From Bartonella grahamii subsp. shimonis (lineage in GTDB: Bacteria > Pseudomonadota > Alphaproteobacteria > Rhizobiales > Rhizobiaceae): DNA of 64,000 nucleotides. The position numbers and the translations under genes are program-made. The notes beneath the pieces were generated by a model, which saw nothing but the letters and a program-made list of their open reading frames with translations, was not told where the DNA came from and did no database searches. This document shows, piece after piece, positions 29,464 to 38,292 of this stretch; the first letter of the stretch is position 1; each line of letters opens with the position of its first letter. The DNA lies in assembly GCF_036327415.1 (NCBI RefSeq), contig NZ_CP123961.1:620001-684000 (forward strand). Reading direction: 5' to 3'.

Positions 29464-30186
29464 ATGTCTGAGAAAAAAATTGTTGCACACCGTGGTGGAG
29501 CTCATCTTTATCCTGAAAATACCCTTTCGGCATTTAATAATGCTATAGCGTTAGGTGTTGATGAAGTTGAATGCGACGTTCATTTGCTGAAAAGTGGTGA
29601 AGTGGTTGTCTTTCACGATTTCCGTCTAGACCAATTGGTTGGAAAAAAAGGGTATATTCACGACATTGATAATGAAATACGCAAACAACTCTGTGTAAAA
29701 GGAAGCCAAGAAGCACCTCCCTTATTAGAAGAGGTGCTTGATCTTTTAGCACCAACTAATGTTGGTTTGCATCTTGAAATCAAGACATGTGGTGAAGTGG
29801 AGCGTGAAACAATATTATCCCAAAAAGCGCTTGCGTTAATAAAAAGCCGAAATTTATCAGAACGGGTTTCTGCAATTAGTTTTGATCCTTCGGTCCTTCG
29901 CCCTTTTATTGAAGCAGGAATACCATCTGGTCCATGTGTTGATAATTTTGAAGGTGATATGTACTGTCATTTTTCTGAATGGAAGCGATTAGGTTATTCT
30001 GATCTAAGTTTAGATGGCTCTATTGTTTCACAGGACTTTATTGAATCAGCTCTTGAGGCTGGTTTTACTGTAGGGGTATGGACAATTAATGGAAAAGCTC
30101 GGTTATCATATTGGCTTGATATGCCTGTACATTATATTACGACAGATCAACCTGATCTCGCATTGCAATTGTGTGCACAAAGGTAA
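29464..30186 (+). CDS. Glycerophosphodiester phosphodiesterase
   Basis: This enzyme hydrolyses glycerophosphodiesters to glycerol-3-phosphate and an alcohol. The GDPD signature VAHRGGAHLYPENTLSAF is at the N-terminus (catalytic His, metal-binding Glu), followed by VECDVHLLKSGEVVVFHD. There is no signal peptide, so it is probably cytosolic like UgpQ. ATG 29464 gives 240 residues. The ugpBAEC importer follows 1 kb downstream on the same strand, which supports a joint role in salvaging host phospholipid headgroups. It could be named ugpQ, but it is not in the same transcript. Confidence 0.93.
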   Translation: MSEKKIVAHRGGAHLYPENTLSAFNNAIALGVDEVECDVHLLKSGEVVVFHDFRLDQLVGKKGYIHDIDNEIRKQLCVKGSQEAPPLLEEVLDLLAPTNVGLHLEIKTCGEVERETILSQKALALIKSRNLSERVSAISFDPSVLRPFIEAGIPSGPCVDNFEGDMYCHFSEWKRLGYSDLSLDGSIVSQDFIESALEAGFTVGVWTINGKARLSYWLDMPVHYITTDQPDLALQLCAQR

Positions 30187-30299
30187 AAAATACATCAACG
30201 CAAAAGGAACTATATATCCTCATAAAGCTAGCGTAATGGAAAAAAGAAAAATTATCTAATATATAACAATAATACCCTGATTTATAATAATACTTAATA

Positions 30300-30660
30300 G
30301 TGTATTTATGTGAATAAGAGACCTTAATACGTAAGATTCTCTTAATTTCAAGTCTTTTTACAATGAATCAATCAAAATCATTCATTTGCACATTACAAGC
30401 AGGGTTGGTGTGTGGGTAAAAAATTATTGAGAAAAGAGTAAAAATATTCATTTAACGTATTTCATTCAAATGCAGGACTTGTTGAAGCATTAGGGTCTCA
30501 TATGATGGTGCTGTTTGCACTTTTTGAAGTGTAAAAATGATGGCATACAAAAAGTCTTATATACTTTAGTGGAGAGGTTTTATGGCTTATTTTATAGGAG
30601 CTATCATGAAATGTAGATGTATTGAAAGATTTTTTAACAGCATGGAAATTTCTCATACAA
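30300..30660 (+). pseudogene. Degenerate remnant of the repeated unknown gene family
   Basis: Plus-strand reading across frameshifts gives INQNHSFAHYKQG, then SYDGAVCTF and a following K-rich piece, and FYRSYHEM. The first piece matches INQNHSFARSKQG at about 53080-53120, and the second resembles the better preserved EYNNGPCLHFYKHKDGD of the 36-kb copy. The many stops mark a pseudogene. The family is unknown; boundaries are approximate. Confidence 0.5.
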
Positions 30661-30862
30661 TGTCATTTTATTTTGCGTGAGGGGCGTGATTTCATTACAA
30701 GGAAGAAAACTATTAAGCGCCTCAAAATGATTTTCTCAATTTTCAGGAAAATTTAATTTGTCTCTTCGTTAAATTCAATAGCAAGATCATGTTAAAGTTA
30801 TAAGCCGAAAATTATAAGACAATAACAAAAAAATAAACAATTTTTTTAAAAAGTAAATACAG

Positions 30863-30916
30863 ATATTAAAATAGTCTCCAATATTAAAATAGTCCCCAAT
30901 ATTAAAATAGTCATTG
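30863..30916. repeat. Three tandem 18-bp direct repeats
   Basis: The unit ATATTAAAATAGTCTCCA occurs at 30863-30880, nearly identically at 30881-30898, and in a third copy at 30899-30916 whose last bases differ. It lies about 270 bases before ugpB. It may be slippage-prone sequence or a cluster of regulator sites. Confidence 0.8.
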
Positions 30917-31188
30917 AATGACATTTACGATCTATATCTTTTTACCAATTGACTTTGCTTATTTAAGCCATCTTACTTTTTCAGATAGTTACAAACGTGT
31001 ATCTCGTTAATACATAAGAAAGCTTATAAAAGAAAACGAATAAATCGGAACAAATTCATTTGACCTTTTGGTGGTTCCTGTTTAAATGAGAGAATATATT
31101 TCTGAAATAAAACTGTCACAGCATGTTTATGTGTGATACTATAAATTCAGGGGTAGTTTGTATTCCATCACTTCAGAAAGGGTGAGCC

Positions 31189-32523
31189 ATGAGTCGTTTT
31201 TATCTTTCCATAGCGGCTGCGTTTGCTATCATAATGTCTACAGCGGGAATAACAACGAGTTTCGCACAGACGAAAATCAGCTTTTGGCATTCTATGAGTG
31301 GTGAATTAGGAAAGCAAACTGAAAATCTTATTAACGATTTTAATGCAAGTCAATCTGAGTATAAAGTTGTTCCTTCATTTCGCGGCGAATATGAAGAGGG
31401 GTTGATTTCACTCATTGCAGCGTTTCGTGGAAAGAAACAGCCAGTGCTTGCCCAAATTTATGACGTTGGTACTGGAACTATGATGGCTGCAAAAGGTGCA
31501 ATCTATCCATTTTATCAACTTATGGCTGATACAAAACAAGAATTTGATCCTACAGATTATTTCCCTGCTATTAGTGGTTATTACTCCGATGAGCAGGGTC
31601 GTATCGTTTCTATGCCATTCAATATTTCAACTCCCATTCTTTATTATAACAAAGATATCTTTAAAAAAGCAGGGCTTGATCCAGAACAGCCCCCTAAAAC
31701 GTGGCAAGATATAGAAGACTTTTCCAAAAAAATTCTTGAGACTAAAGCGGCAACTTGTGGTTTTACGATGGCTTATGCTGCTCAATGGATTGGTATAGAG
31801 AATTTTTCAGCGCTGCATAATGTCCCTTTTGGAACGAAGGAAAATGGCTTTAAAGGACTTGATTCAGAACTTACATTTAATGGACCTTTACAAGTGCGTA
31901 TGTGGACTGACCTGAAAAAATGGTCTGATCAAGGTATTTTTCGTTATGGTGGTCCAGCAGGCGCGTTAGATTCAACACCAATGTTTATGGCACAAAATTG
32001 TGCAATTTTTATGCAATCTTCAGGATCACATGCTGGAATTGTTTCTGAAGCTCAGTTTAATGTGGGAGTTGGTATGTTACCTTACTATAAGGATGCAGAA
32101 GGAACACCACAAAATTCAGTTGTTGGGGGAGCTTCTATTTGGGCATTTAAGGGCCATACTCCAAAGGAATATGCAGGGGCAGCCGCTTTTCTTAAATTTC
32201 TTTCAAAAACAGAAAATCAAGCAAGATGGCACCAGGAAACAGGCTATCTTCCAACCACAAAAACGACTTATGAATTGAGCAAAAGACAGAATTTTTATGA
32301 AAAAACGCCAGGTGCGGATATAGCTATCAAACAGATTAATCTTAATCCACCAACAGTTAACTCGAAAGGCATAAGATTTGGTAATTTACCACAAATCCGT
32401 GCCATTCTTGATCAAGAGTTGGAAGCTGTTCTTAGTGGTTCAAAAACACCGAAAGATGGTTTAGATGAGACCGTTGAACGTGGAAATAAACTCTTGCGTG
32501 AATTTGAAAAATCTAATCATTAA
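31189..32523 (+). CDS. ugpB: Glycerol-3-phosphate ABC transporter, substrate-binding protein
   Basis: UgpB captures sn-glycerol-3-phosphate (or glycerophosphocholine) in the periplasm for the UgpAEC importer. A signal peptide covers residues 1-26 (ending TSFAQ). The mature part shows KISFWHSMSGELGKQ and PFNISTPILYYNKDIFKKAG, typical of UgpB in the extracellular solute-binding protein family 1. At 444 residues it is normal length. GAAAGGGTGAGCC precedes ATG 31189. A terminator-like hairpin separates it from ugpA, which would give more binding protein than membrane parts. Confidence 0.95.
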   Translation: MSRFYLSIAAAFAIIMSTAGITTSFAQTKISFWHSMSGELGKQTENLINDFNASQSEYKVVPSFRGEYEEGLISLIAAFRGKKQPVLAQIYDVGTGTMMAAKGAIYPFYQLMADTKQEFDPTDYFPAISGYYSDEQGRIVSMPFNISTPILYYNKDIFKKAGLDPEQPPKTWQDIEDFSKKILETKAATCGFTMAYAAQWIGIENFSALHNVPFGTKENGFKGLDSELTFNGPLQVRMWTDLKKWSDQGIFRYGGPAGALDSTPMFMAQNCAIFMQSSGSHAGIVSEAQFNVGVGMLPYYKDAEGTPQNSVVGGASIWAFKGHTPKEYAGAAAFLKFLSKTENQARWHQETGYLPTTKTTYELSKRQNFYEKTPGADIAIKQINLNPPTVNSKGIRFGNLPQIRAILDQELEAVLSGSKTPKDGLDETVERGNKLLREFEKSNH

Positions 32524-32548
32524 TTTCGTTTTATTGTTAAACACTAAA

Positions 32549-32580
32549 GACTCAACAAAAACAGTTGAGTCCTTTTTGTT
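32549..32580 (+). terminator. Intercistronic hairpin between ugpB and ugpA
   Basis: GACTCAAC (32549-32556) pairs perfectly with GTTGAGTC (32564-32571) across a seven-base loop and is followed by CTTTTTGTTT. It looks like an intrinsic terminator inside the operon, as expected for partial read-through from an abundant binding protein to its transporter. Confidence 0.85.
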
Positions 32581-32618
32581 TATCTTTTTAAAGTCTCTAC
32601 ATTTAAAGAGCCCTACGA

Positions 32619-33503
32619 ATGCAAGAAAAACATGCATATTTTAAAAATAGTCTACTTTCTTACGGACTGCTTTTTCCTCAGCTTCTTGTGACTTTTTTGT
32701 TTTTCTTTTGGCCTGCTGCTCAAGCGATAAAATCATCTTTTGAGCGTGAAGACCCTTTTGGCTTTACAACAACCTTTGTTGGTTTTGAAAATTATCTAAC
32801 CATTCTTTCTGATCCTACTTATCTGCAATCACTTCTTACAACCGCAATATTTTCCATCTCAGTTACTGTTGCTTCAATGACAATATCACTTCTCTTAGCT
32901 GTCTGTGTTGATCGTGTCATCTGTGCAAAAAAGGCTTATACAATGCTTTTGCTCTGGCCCTATGCTGTTGCTCCAGTATTGGCAGGTATATTATGGCTGT
33001 TTATCTTTCATCCCACCATCGGAATTATCCCCTTTCTTCTCGAGAAAATAGGGGTGCTATGGAATTATCGTATTAATGGCACTCAAGCAATGATTCTTAT
33101 TGTCATTGCGGCTAGTTGGAAACAAATTTCTTACAATTTTCTCTTTTTTCTTACAGGTCTTCAGTCTGTTCCGCGTTCTCAAATAGAAGCAGCCGCCATT
33201 GATGGTGCTGGTCCCTTTAAACGATTTTGGACCGTGGTCTTTCCGCAAATTTCACCAACGACGTTTTTCCTTCTTATTGTCAATGTCAATTATGTTATGT
33301 TTGATACTTTTGGTATTATTGATAATACAACTTTTGGAGGTCCTGCGCGTGCAACGAGCATCCTCGTCTATAAAGTATATGATGATGGCTTTAGAAATCA
33401 AATAATCGGTGTATCAGCAGCACAATCAACAATATTGATGTTGATGGTTATTGTCTTAACCTTTATCCAGTTTCGCTGGATTGAGCGTCGTGTACAATAT
33501 TAG
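32619..33503 (+). CDS. ugpA: Glycerol-3-phosphate ABC transporter permease UgpA
   Basis: UgpA is one half of the inner-membrane channel of the Ugp importer. The 294-residue protein has six hydrophobic segments and the EAA loop EAAAIDGAGPFKRFWTVVFP (about residues 190-210) that docks with the ATPase UgpC. The first segment, GLLFPQLLVTFLFFFWPAAQA, is typical of UgpA-type permeases. It precedes ugpE by ten bases. Confidence 0.95.
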   Translation: MQEKHAYFKNSLLSYGLLFPQLLVTFLFFFWPAAQAIKSSFEREDPFGFTTTFVGFENYLTILSDPTYLQSLLTTAIFSISVTVASMTISLLLAVCVDRVICAKKAYTMLLLWPYAVAPVLAGILWLFIFHPTIGIIPFLLEKIGVLWNYRINGTQAMILIVIAASWKQISYNFLFFLTGLQSVPRSQIEAAAIDGAGPFKRFWTVVFPQISPTTFFLLIVNVNYVMFDTFGIIDNTTFGGPARATSILVYKVYDDGFRNQIIGVSAAQSTILMLMVIVLTFIQFRWIERRVQY

Positions 33504-33513
33504 GAAGTAAATT

Positions 33514-34365
33514 ATGGTTGAAAATCGCCCTGTTTTGAAATTTCTAACCCATATTACTCTCATTGTTGGCATTATCATTATTTGCTTTCCAGTTTATGTT
33601 GCTATCATTGCATCAACCCATAGTTCAGCAACATTCAACTCAGGAACACTTCCTCTTTTACCTGGTAAATATGCTTTGGAAAATTATAAAACAATCTTTG
33701 GTGATGGCCTTGCACAACTCGGTCTGCCCAACCTCTGGCCACTCTTAATGAATTCACTCATTATGGCTCTTGGGATTAGTATTGGAAAAATTATTATTTC
33801 ACTTTTGTCTGCTTATGCAATTGTTTACATGCGTTTTCCCTTCCGAAAAACTGCTTTTGTTCTTATTTTTGTTACACTGATGCTCCCTGTCGAAGTTCGT
33901 ATTCTTCCAACCTATGAGGTTGTTGCAAAATTGGGGATGATCGACACCTATAGTGGAATGATTATTCCACTTATTGCATCTGCAACCGCTACATTTTTAT
34001 TTCGCCAGTTTTTTTTGACTATTCCAGATGAGCTCTTAGAGGCTGCACGTGTTGATGGTGCTGGTCCGGTTAAATTTTTTAAGGATATTCTTCTTCCTCT
34101 TAGTAAAAGCAATATCGCTGCTTTATTTATCATTATGTTCATTTATGGATGGATACAATATCTCTGGCCTCTTATCATCACAACGGACCAAAATCATCAA
34201 ACGATCCTTATTATCTTAAAGCAGCTTATTGTCGAATCACTTCAACATGATCCTCAATGGAATATACTCATGGCAGTATCGGTCGTTGCCATGGTTCCTC
34301 CTGTTCTTGTTGTTATCTTCATGCAGCGGCTTTTTATCAAAGGCCTTATTGAAACGGAGAAGTAA
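33514..34365 (+). CDS. ugpE: Glycerol-3-phosphate ABC transporter permease UgpE
   Basis: UgpE is the second membrane subunit. The 283-residue protein has six predicted membrane helices and the EAA motif [20 protein letters not shown] (about residues 183-202). The conserved stretch [19 protein letters not shown] is typical of MalG-like subunits of the Ugp group. GGAAG lies before ATG 33514, and ugpC starts two bases after its stop. Confidence 0.95.
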   Translation: MVENRPVLKFLTHITLIVGIIIICFPVYVAIIASTHSSATFNSGTLPLLPGKYALENYKTIFGDGLAQLGLPNLWPLLMNSLIMALGISIGKIIISLLSAYAIVYMRFPFRKTAFVLIFVTLMLPVEVRILPTYEVVAKLGMIDTYSGMIIPLIASATATFLFRQFFLTIPDELLEAARVDGAGPVKFFKDILLPLSKSNIAALFIIMFIYGWIQYLWPLIITTDQNHQTILIILKQLIVESLQHDPQWNILMAVSVVAMVPPVLVVIFMQRLFIKGLIETEK

Positions 34366-34367
34366 TT

Positions 34368-35414
34368 ATGGCCATAATCCAGTTATCAAATATAAAAAAA
34401 CGGTATGACAACGGCATTTTGGTCATTGATGATTTAAACTTAACTGTTGCTGATAAAGAACTTCTTGTTCTTGTCGGCCCTTCAGGGTGTGGAAAATCAA
34501 CCTTATTACGTATTATAGCAGGACTTGAACAAGTTACCTCAGGTGAATTATGTATTGATAACGAACGTATTAATGATCGTGAACCAGCTGATCGTGATAT
34601 TGCTATGGTTTTTCAAAATTATGCTCTTTATCCCCATATGACAGTTCGTGGAAACTTAGAATATGGTCTCAAAAATCGTAAAACTCCTAAAGAAGAAATT
34701 AAAAAACGCATTGCACATGCTGCAAAACTTTTGGAGATAGAAGCATTTCTTGATCGTAAGCCACGACAATTATCAGGAGGACAACGTCAGCGTGTTGCAA
34801 TGGGGCGTGTGATTGTACGTCAACCCCGTGTTTTTCTCTTTGATGAACCTCTTTCAAATCTTGATGCAAAATTACGGGCGCAAATGTGTATTGAAATAAA
34901 AACACTACAGCGTTCATTAGGAACAACTAGTCTCTATGTTACCCATGATCAACTAGAAGCTATGACACTAGCTGATAGAATAGTTGTTTTGAATAAAGGA
35001 GCTATCGAGCAAATTGGAACACCAATGGAAATTTACGACATTCCAGCAACAACATTTGTTGCTGATTTTATTGGTTCTCCTCCTATGAATTTTCTTGATC
35101 GCCATGCCTTAGAACAACATTTAGGGCATTCATTTTCTTATGGCGAAGAAACTGATCTTTTAGCATTCAGACCTGAAATAATCTTATTGGGTGAACATCC
35201 AGATAAAGGACCTGTTTTTCACACAAAAATTGAGCTTATCAAGCCTATAGGAACAGGTTGCCATGTTTTAACGTGTTGGAATGGTATTATCTTTACGATT
35301 GAAATAAAAGAACGCTTGACACACGACTATGGTCAAAAACTAAGTTTCACTGTCGCTCATCAGAATTTTCATACTTTTAACAAAAACACTGGAAAGCGCA
35401 CAAATAATAAGTAA
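34368..35414 (+). CDS. ugpC: Glycerol-3-phosphate ABC transporter ATP-binding protein
   Basis: UgpC powers the Ugp importer. The ABC domain has Walker [13 protein letters not shown] (about residues 36-47), the signature [13 protein letters not shown] and Walker [17 protein letters not shown]-terminal MalK-type TOBE regulatory domain (about 240-340) follows; [10 protein letters not shown] marks the junction. At 348 residues it is typical. It is the last gene of ugpBAEC, and no clear terminator follows before the decayed spacer. Confidence 0.95.
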   Translation: MAIIQLSNIKKRYDNGILVIDDLNLTVADKELLVLVGPSGCGKSTLLRIIAGLEQVTSGELCIDNERINDREPADRDIAMVFQNYALYPHMTVRGNLEYGLKNRKTPKEEIKKRIAHAAKLLEIEAFLDRKPRQLSGGQRQRVAMGRVIVRQPRVFLFDEPLSNLDAKLRAQMCIEIKTLQRSLGTTSLYVTHDQLEAMTLADRIVVLNKGAIEQIGTPMEIYDIPATTFVADFIGSPPMNFLDRHALEQHLGHSFSYGEETDLLAFRPEIILLGEHPDKGPVFHTKIELIKPIGTGCHVLTCWNGIIFTIEIKERLTHDYGQKLSFTVAHQNFHTFNKNTGKRTNNK

Positions 35415-35442
35415 GCATTAATTGATATGACACGACTTCCTT

Positions 35443-35636
35443 TTATTCTGCGTCATGATAACGCTGTGTTTTGACTTTCTCAATTACATTTACAAAATCA
35501 GGTTCTAACCAATGAGATTAAAAACAAAATTTTAAAAATTTTGGTAATGATCCATTGTCCCCTGACACCAAGAATCACTTATATGAAGAAATTCTGCACT
35601 CTCACGGTCTGTAAGAAGAATATTATTTTCAAACAT
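35443..35636 (-). pseudogene. Remnant of an excisionase/AlpA-like helix-turn-helix protein
   Basis: A 34-codon frame from ATG 35636 reads ILLTDRESAEFLHISDSW near its start, which resembles the LLTxxExAexLgIS helix-turn-helix pattern of excisionase/AlpA (HTH_17) proteins, and stops at 35532. A second piece, in another frame, ends EPDFVNVIEKVKTQRYHDAE before a stop at 35443. The normal ~65-residue protein is thus broken. Its position after an integrase relic on the same strand supports an old integrative element. The call is by pattern recognition only. Confidence 0.55.
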
Positions 35637-35865
35637 AGTAAAATCATTTTCATTATAAAAAAATATCAATATAGAATAACCATTTATTAATCATATTTTT
35701 GCTCATTTAGAAATTTTTCATAAAAAACAATATATTATCACATGTTTCTTGATGTAATAGTTTATTTATCTTATAAAAAGTAAATGAGAAAAATAGAGAA
35801 AAAATGATCCACAGATGAGGGGGGATGCGTCCCATATCTTAGCTTTGATTCCTAACATAAGAAGT

Positions 35866-36026
35866 CTATTTTATCCACAAAATACGACGCTGTTCTAAAT
35901 AGTCTGTACAAGAATAGGCACATTCTATTTTACCGCTGACCATATGATCTAAAATGGTTTCAGAGCTCCTATAAGAAGCATTTGTTTTTTCTACCAATCA
36001 CATAAATTAGAGAGAAACCTGTGCAC
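35866..36026 (-). pseudogene. C-terminal remnant of a phage-type tyrosine recombinase (integrase)
   Basis: The minus strand reads AAYVHRFLSNLCDW (36026 side), then after a frameshift near 35995 EKTNASYRSSETILDHM and GKIECAYSCTDYLEQRRIL to a stop at 35866. This matches the order of P4-type integrases (VHGFRSTFRDW, ExTN...xxxLAH, KVExAYxRxDLxExRRxLM). The catalytic Arg of HxxR is lost (HRFL) and the final Tyr region is AYSCTDYL. The upstream part of the gene is gone or unrecognisable, so it is inactive. Confidence 0.65.
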
Positions 36027-36199
36027 GTATGCTGCAAGTTTATTTTTTCTCATGTAAATCACTGTGCAATTCTCAGCGAGGGTATCCGATCAGTTGTAAA
36101 AGAAATCACTGAGAGATAGAAGGCGCGCTTGTTTTACAATTTTCATTACTTTTAATGATAAAAGCAGATGAAACACATCTGTAATATTCCATCGATCTT

Positions 36200-36480
36200 T
36201 CTATATTCTTGAGTTAAAAATTGCCTATAGATTATCCTCAAAGAGATCTTTATGAATATGACATAAGGGATTGGTGCAAACACCTATAAGAATCAGCAGG
36301 AACAAAGACAATTATATTGTTGTTTTGCAAAGCATTTTATAAAAGCTGGTATATTTTTTCAATATATTGCCAGTCTATTAATGGTTTTATGATATTGCCT
36401 TCTTATAAAGCGCGTGCTTTTTTGTTGCTTATAAATCAACCTAAACTTTATACAGCAGTATGTTTGAGACAAATATGAAG
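36200..36480 (-). pseudogene. Degenerate remnant, paralogue of 10015-10300
   Basis: Frames of the minus strand include LIDWQYIEKI and FLLILIGVCTNPLCHIHKD, which align with pieces of the 10-kb copy (FDWQVIE; INSLRHIDKNQ). Several stops interrupt it. The family was not recognised. Confidence 0.45.
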
Positions 36481-36535
36481 ACGGTTCAGTGCTATATTTA
36501 GTTTTTGTATATCAGAGTGGAATAAACTTATCGTC

Positions 36536-36745
36536 TTATGTAATTTCTAAAATGAGGAGATAGCTTAATTTAGGGGGAATATGAAAGCATAAAGATAAAA
36601 AATAGTTTCTATCTTTAGTATCATCTTTTAATTTAGTATTGCGATTTTCAAAAACATCTGAGCCAATGTCTCTTACATAATGGAGATTACGCATTGCCGA
36701 ACACATCTTTTTATTATGTTCTTTGAATAGAATTGCATCTTTCAT
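36536..36745 (-). pseudogene. 69-codon ORF, paralogue of the 10.4-kb remnant
   Basis: An ATG-started frame, MKDAILFKEHNKKMCSAMR at the start and KDRNYFLSLCFHIPPKL near the end. It is related by eye to the frame at 10407-10568 and lies in the same order relative to its neighbours. It may be a surviving short gene or a fragment; there is no strong ribosome site. The function is unknown. Confidence 0.4.
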
Positions 36746-36800
36746 ACAAAACAGAATACCTAAACAGAAGGCTATTAGGTTGCCAATTCACGCACTCGTT

Positions 36801-37095
36801 TTAAAAAATGTCTTGCAAGGTTGTTCCAATTATTTTTTCACGCAGTCGTTTGTAAGTAGTATAACATAAAATCCATTGTGTATCACCATCTTTATGTTTA
36901 TAAAAATGCAAGCAGGGGCCATTATTATACTCTCTGCCAGTCTCCAACATTGCTTGTAATGTATTGCCCAAATTGGTGATATCAATCCCTAAATCGGAGG
37001 CATTTTTTCTTCAAGTGGTTTTTATTCATACACTAATTCTACTTGCATGTTATAAATGGAGTTGGGTAGATAAAAATACTTTAAGAAAGAGACGC
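36801..37095 (-). pseudogene. Best preserved remnant of the repeated unknown gene family
   Basis: A 69-codon open stretch (36801-37010) reads DLGIDITNLGNTLQAMLETG, EYNNGPCLHFYKHKDGDTQW and CYTTYKRLREKIIGTTLQDI, which looks like genuine protein. A frameshift joins it to an upstream piece MQVELVYE-stop-KPLEEKMPP (about 37010-37095). There is no usable start codon in the long frame. Related, more decayed pieces occur at 30.3, 53.1 and 54.1 kb. No function was recognised. Confidence 0.55.
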
Positions 37096-37364
37096 CAAAT
37101 GCTTCTTATGAATCGTTTCAAATGTCGAGAGTTATTGTAAAAAGAAGCGTTGCAAAATAGAATGATGCTGCTGATGGTTTGGGTACCATGAGGCAATAAA
37201 TCCACTTAAATTATCTATCCTAGCATTTATTGAGTATAAATCTCTCTGTAAAAGTAACTTTATTTCATGTCAATGTTATCAATTATAGATGTTGGGTATC
37301 ATTAGTAACATAATCACAGACTTATGATTTTATGAACGCTTTTTTATCTCTTCTATAGAGGATC

Positions 37365-38282
37365 TTAATGTTTTGTGATGGCGTCAATGATGGTATTCAC
37401 ATTATGTTCCATCATATCGAGATAAGTTGCTGCAGGGCCATTTTTGTTTGACAATGCATCAGAATAAAGTGTCCCACCAATTTCTAAACCTGTTTCTTTT
37501 GCAATCTGTTTTATGAGACGGGGATTGGAGATGTTTTCAACGAATAATGCAGCTGCTTTATTTGCTTTAATTTGTTTGATAAGTTTAGCAACATCGGCTG
37601 CGGTTGCTTCAGCTTCTGTTGAAGCACTTTGAGGGGCAAGGATAGTAAAACCATATTCTTTGGCAAAATAGCCAAAGGCGTCATGAGATGTGATAATGAT
37701 ACGTTTATCTTTAGGGATGGTAGCAATTTTTGTTTTTAGGGCATCTTGTGCTATTTTAAGTTTTTGGATGTAGGTTTCAGCATTTTTTTTGTAGCTGGTG
37801 CAGGATTGTGGATCTATTTTACAAAAAGCAGCAGCGATATTCTTCACATAGATTTTGACATTGGGAATTGTTTGCCAAGCGTGTGGATCAATAACGCCGT
37901 GGTGGTGATGGGCATTATGTTCTTGATTTTTCATTTTGAGGGAGGGAATGTTAGCGCTAACTTCGACAAGAAGTGCTTTTGTACCGCTTGCTGTAATGAG
38001 GCGATCCATGAAGCCCTCTAAATGAAGTCCGTTGATGAAAATAATTTGAGCATTTCTAAGAGCTTGAGCATCGCGGGGGGTAGGTTCATAAGTGTGGGTA
38101 TTCGCATTGGGACCTACAAAAGTGGTCATAGAGATATGGTTGTCTCCTACATTTTTTACGAGATCTGCGAGAATAGAAAAGCTCGCAACAACTTTGATTT
38201 TATTGTGTGCAGAAGCAGAAAATGGAGAAAGGGCAAGCAATAAAATTCCAAGAAGAACAAATTTTTGAGTAAACTTAGGCAC
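37365..38282 (-). CDS. znuA: Zinc/manganese ABC transporter, substrate-binding protein
   Basis: A periplasmic metal-binding protein of the cluster A-I type, 305 residues. A signal peptide covers residues 1-25 (ending SASA). Metal ligands are placed as in ZnuA-type proteins: THTYEPTPRD, the His-rich loop EHNAHHHHGVIDPHAW, and ITSHDAFGYFAKEYG, with the final acidic ligand in GGTLYSDALS. The His-rich loop favours zinc, but manganese cannot be excluded. It is the last gene of an ATPase-permease-binding protein operon. Confidence 0.9.
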   Translation of the reverse strand: MPKFTQKFVLLGILLLALSPFSASAHNKIKVVASFSILADLVKNVGDNHISMTTFVGPNANTHTYEPTPRDAQALRNAQIIFINGLHLEGFMDRLITASGTKALLVEVSANIPSLKMKNQEHNAHHHHGVIDPHAWQTIPNVKIYVKNIAAAFCKIDPQSCTSYKKNAETYIQKLKIAQDALKTKIATIPKDKRIIITSHDAFGYFAKEYGFTILAPQSASTEAEATAADVAKLIKQIKANKAAALFVENISNPRLIKQIAKETGLEIGGTLYSDALSNKNGPAATYLDMMEHNVNTIIDAITKH

Positions 38283-38292
38283 ATTTTTTTCC

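Larger units (their letters stand above)
30187..31188. other. Decayed 1-kb spacer upstream of ugpB
   Basis: Contains a degenerate coding remnant (30300-30660), three 18-bp direct repeats (30863-30916) and the presumed ugp promoter (about 31100-31150). Nothing else was recognised. Confidence 0.55.
35415..37364. other. Two-kilobase decayed accessory spacer
   Basis: There is no intact known gene between ugpC and the metal transporter. On the minus strand it holds relics of a tyrosine recombinase and an excisionase-like regulator (35443-36026), followed by a broken copy of the repeated unknown gene set (36190-37100), which are annotated separately. The remaining sequence is AT-rich and holds nothing identifiable. 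No flanking direct repeats or tRNA were seen. Confidence 0.6.
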
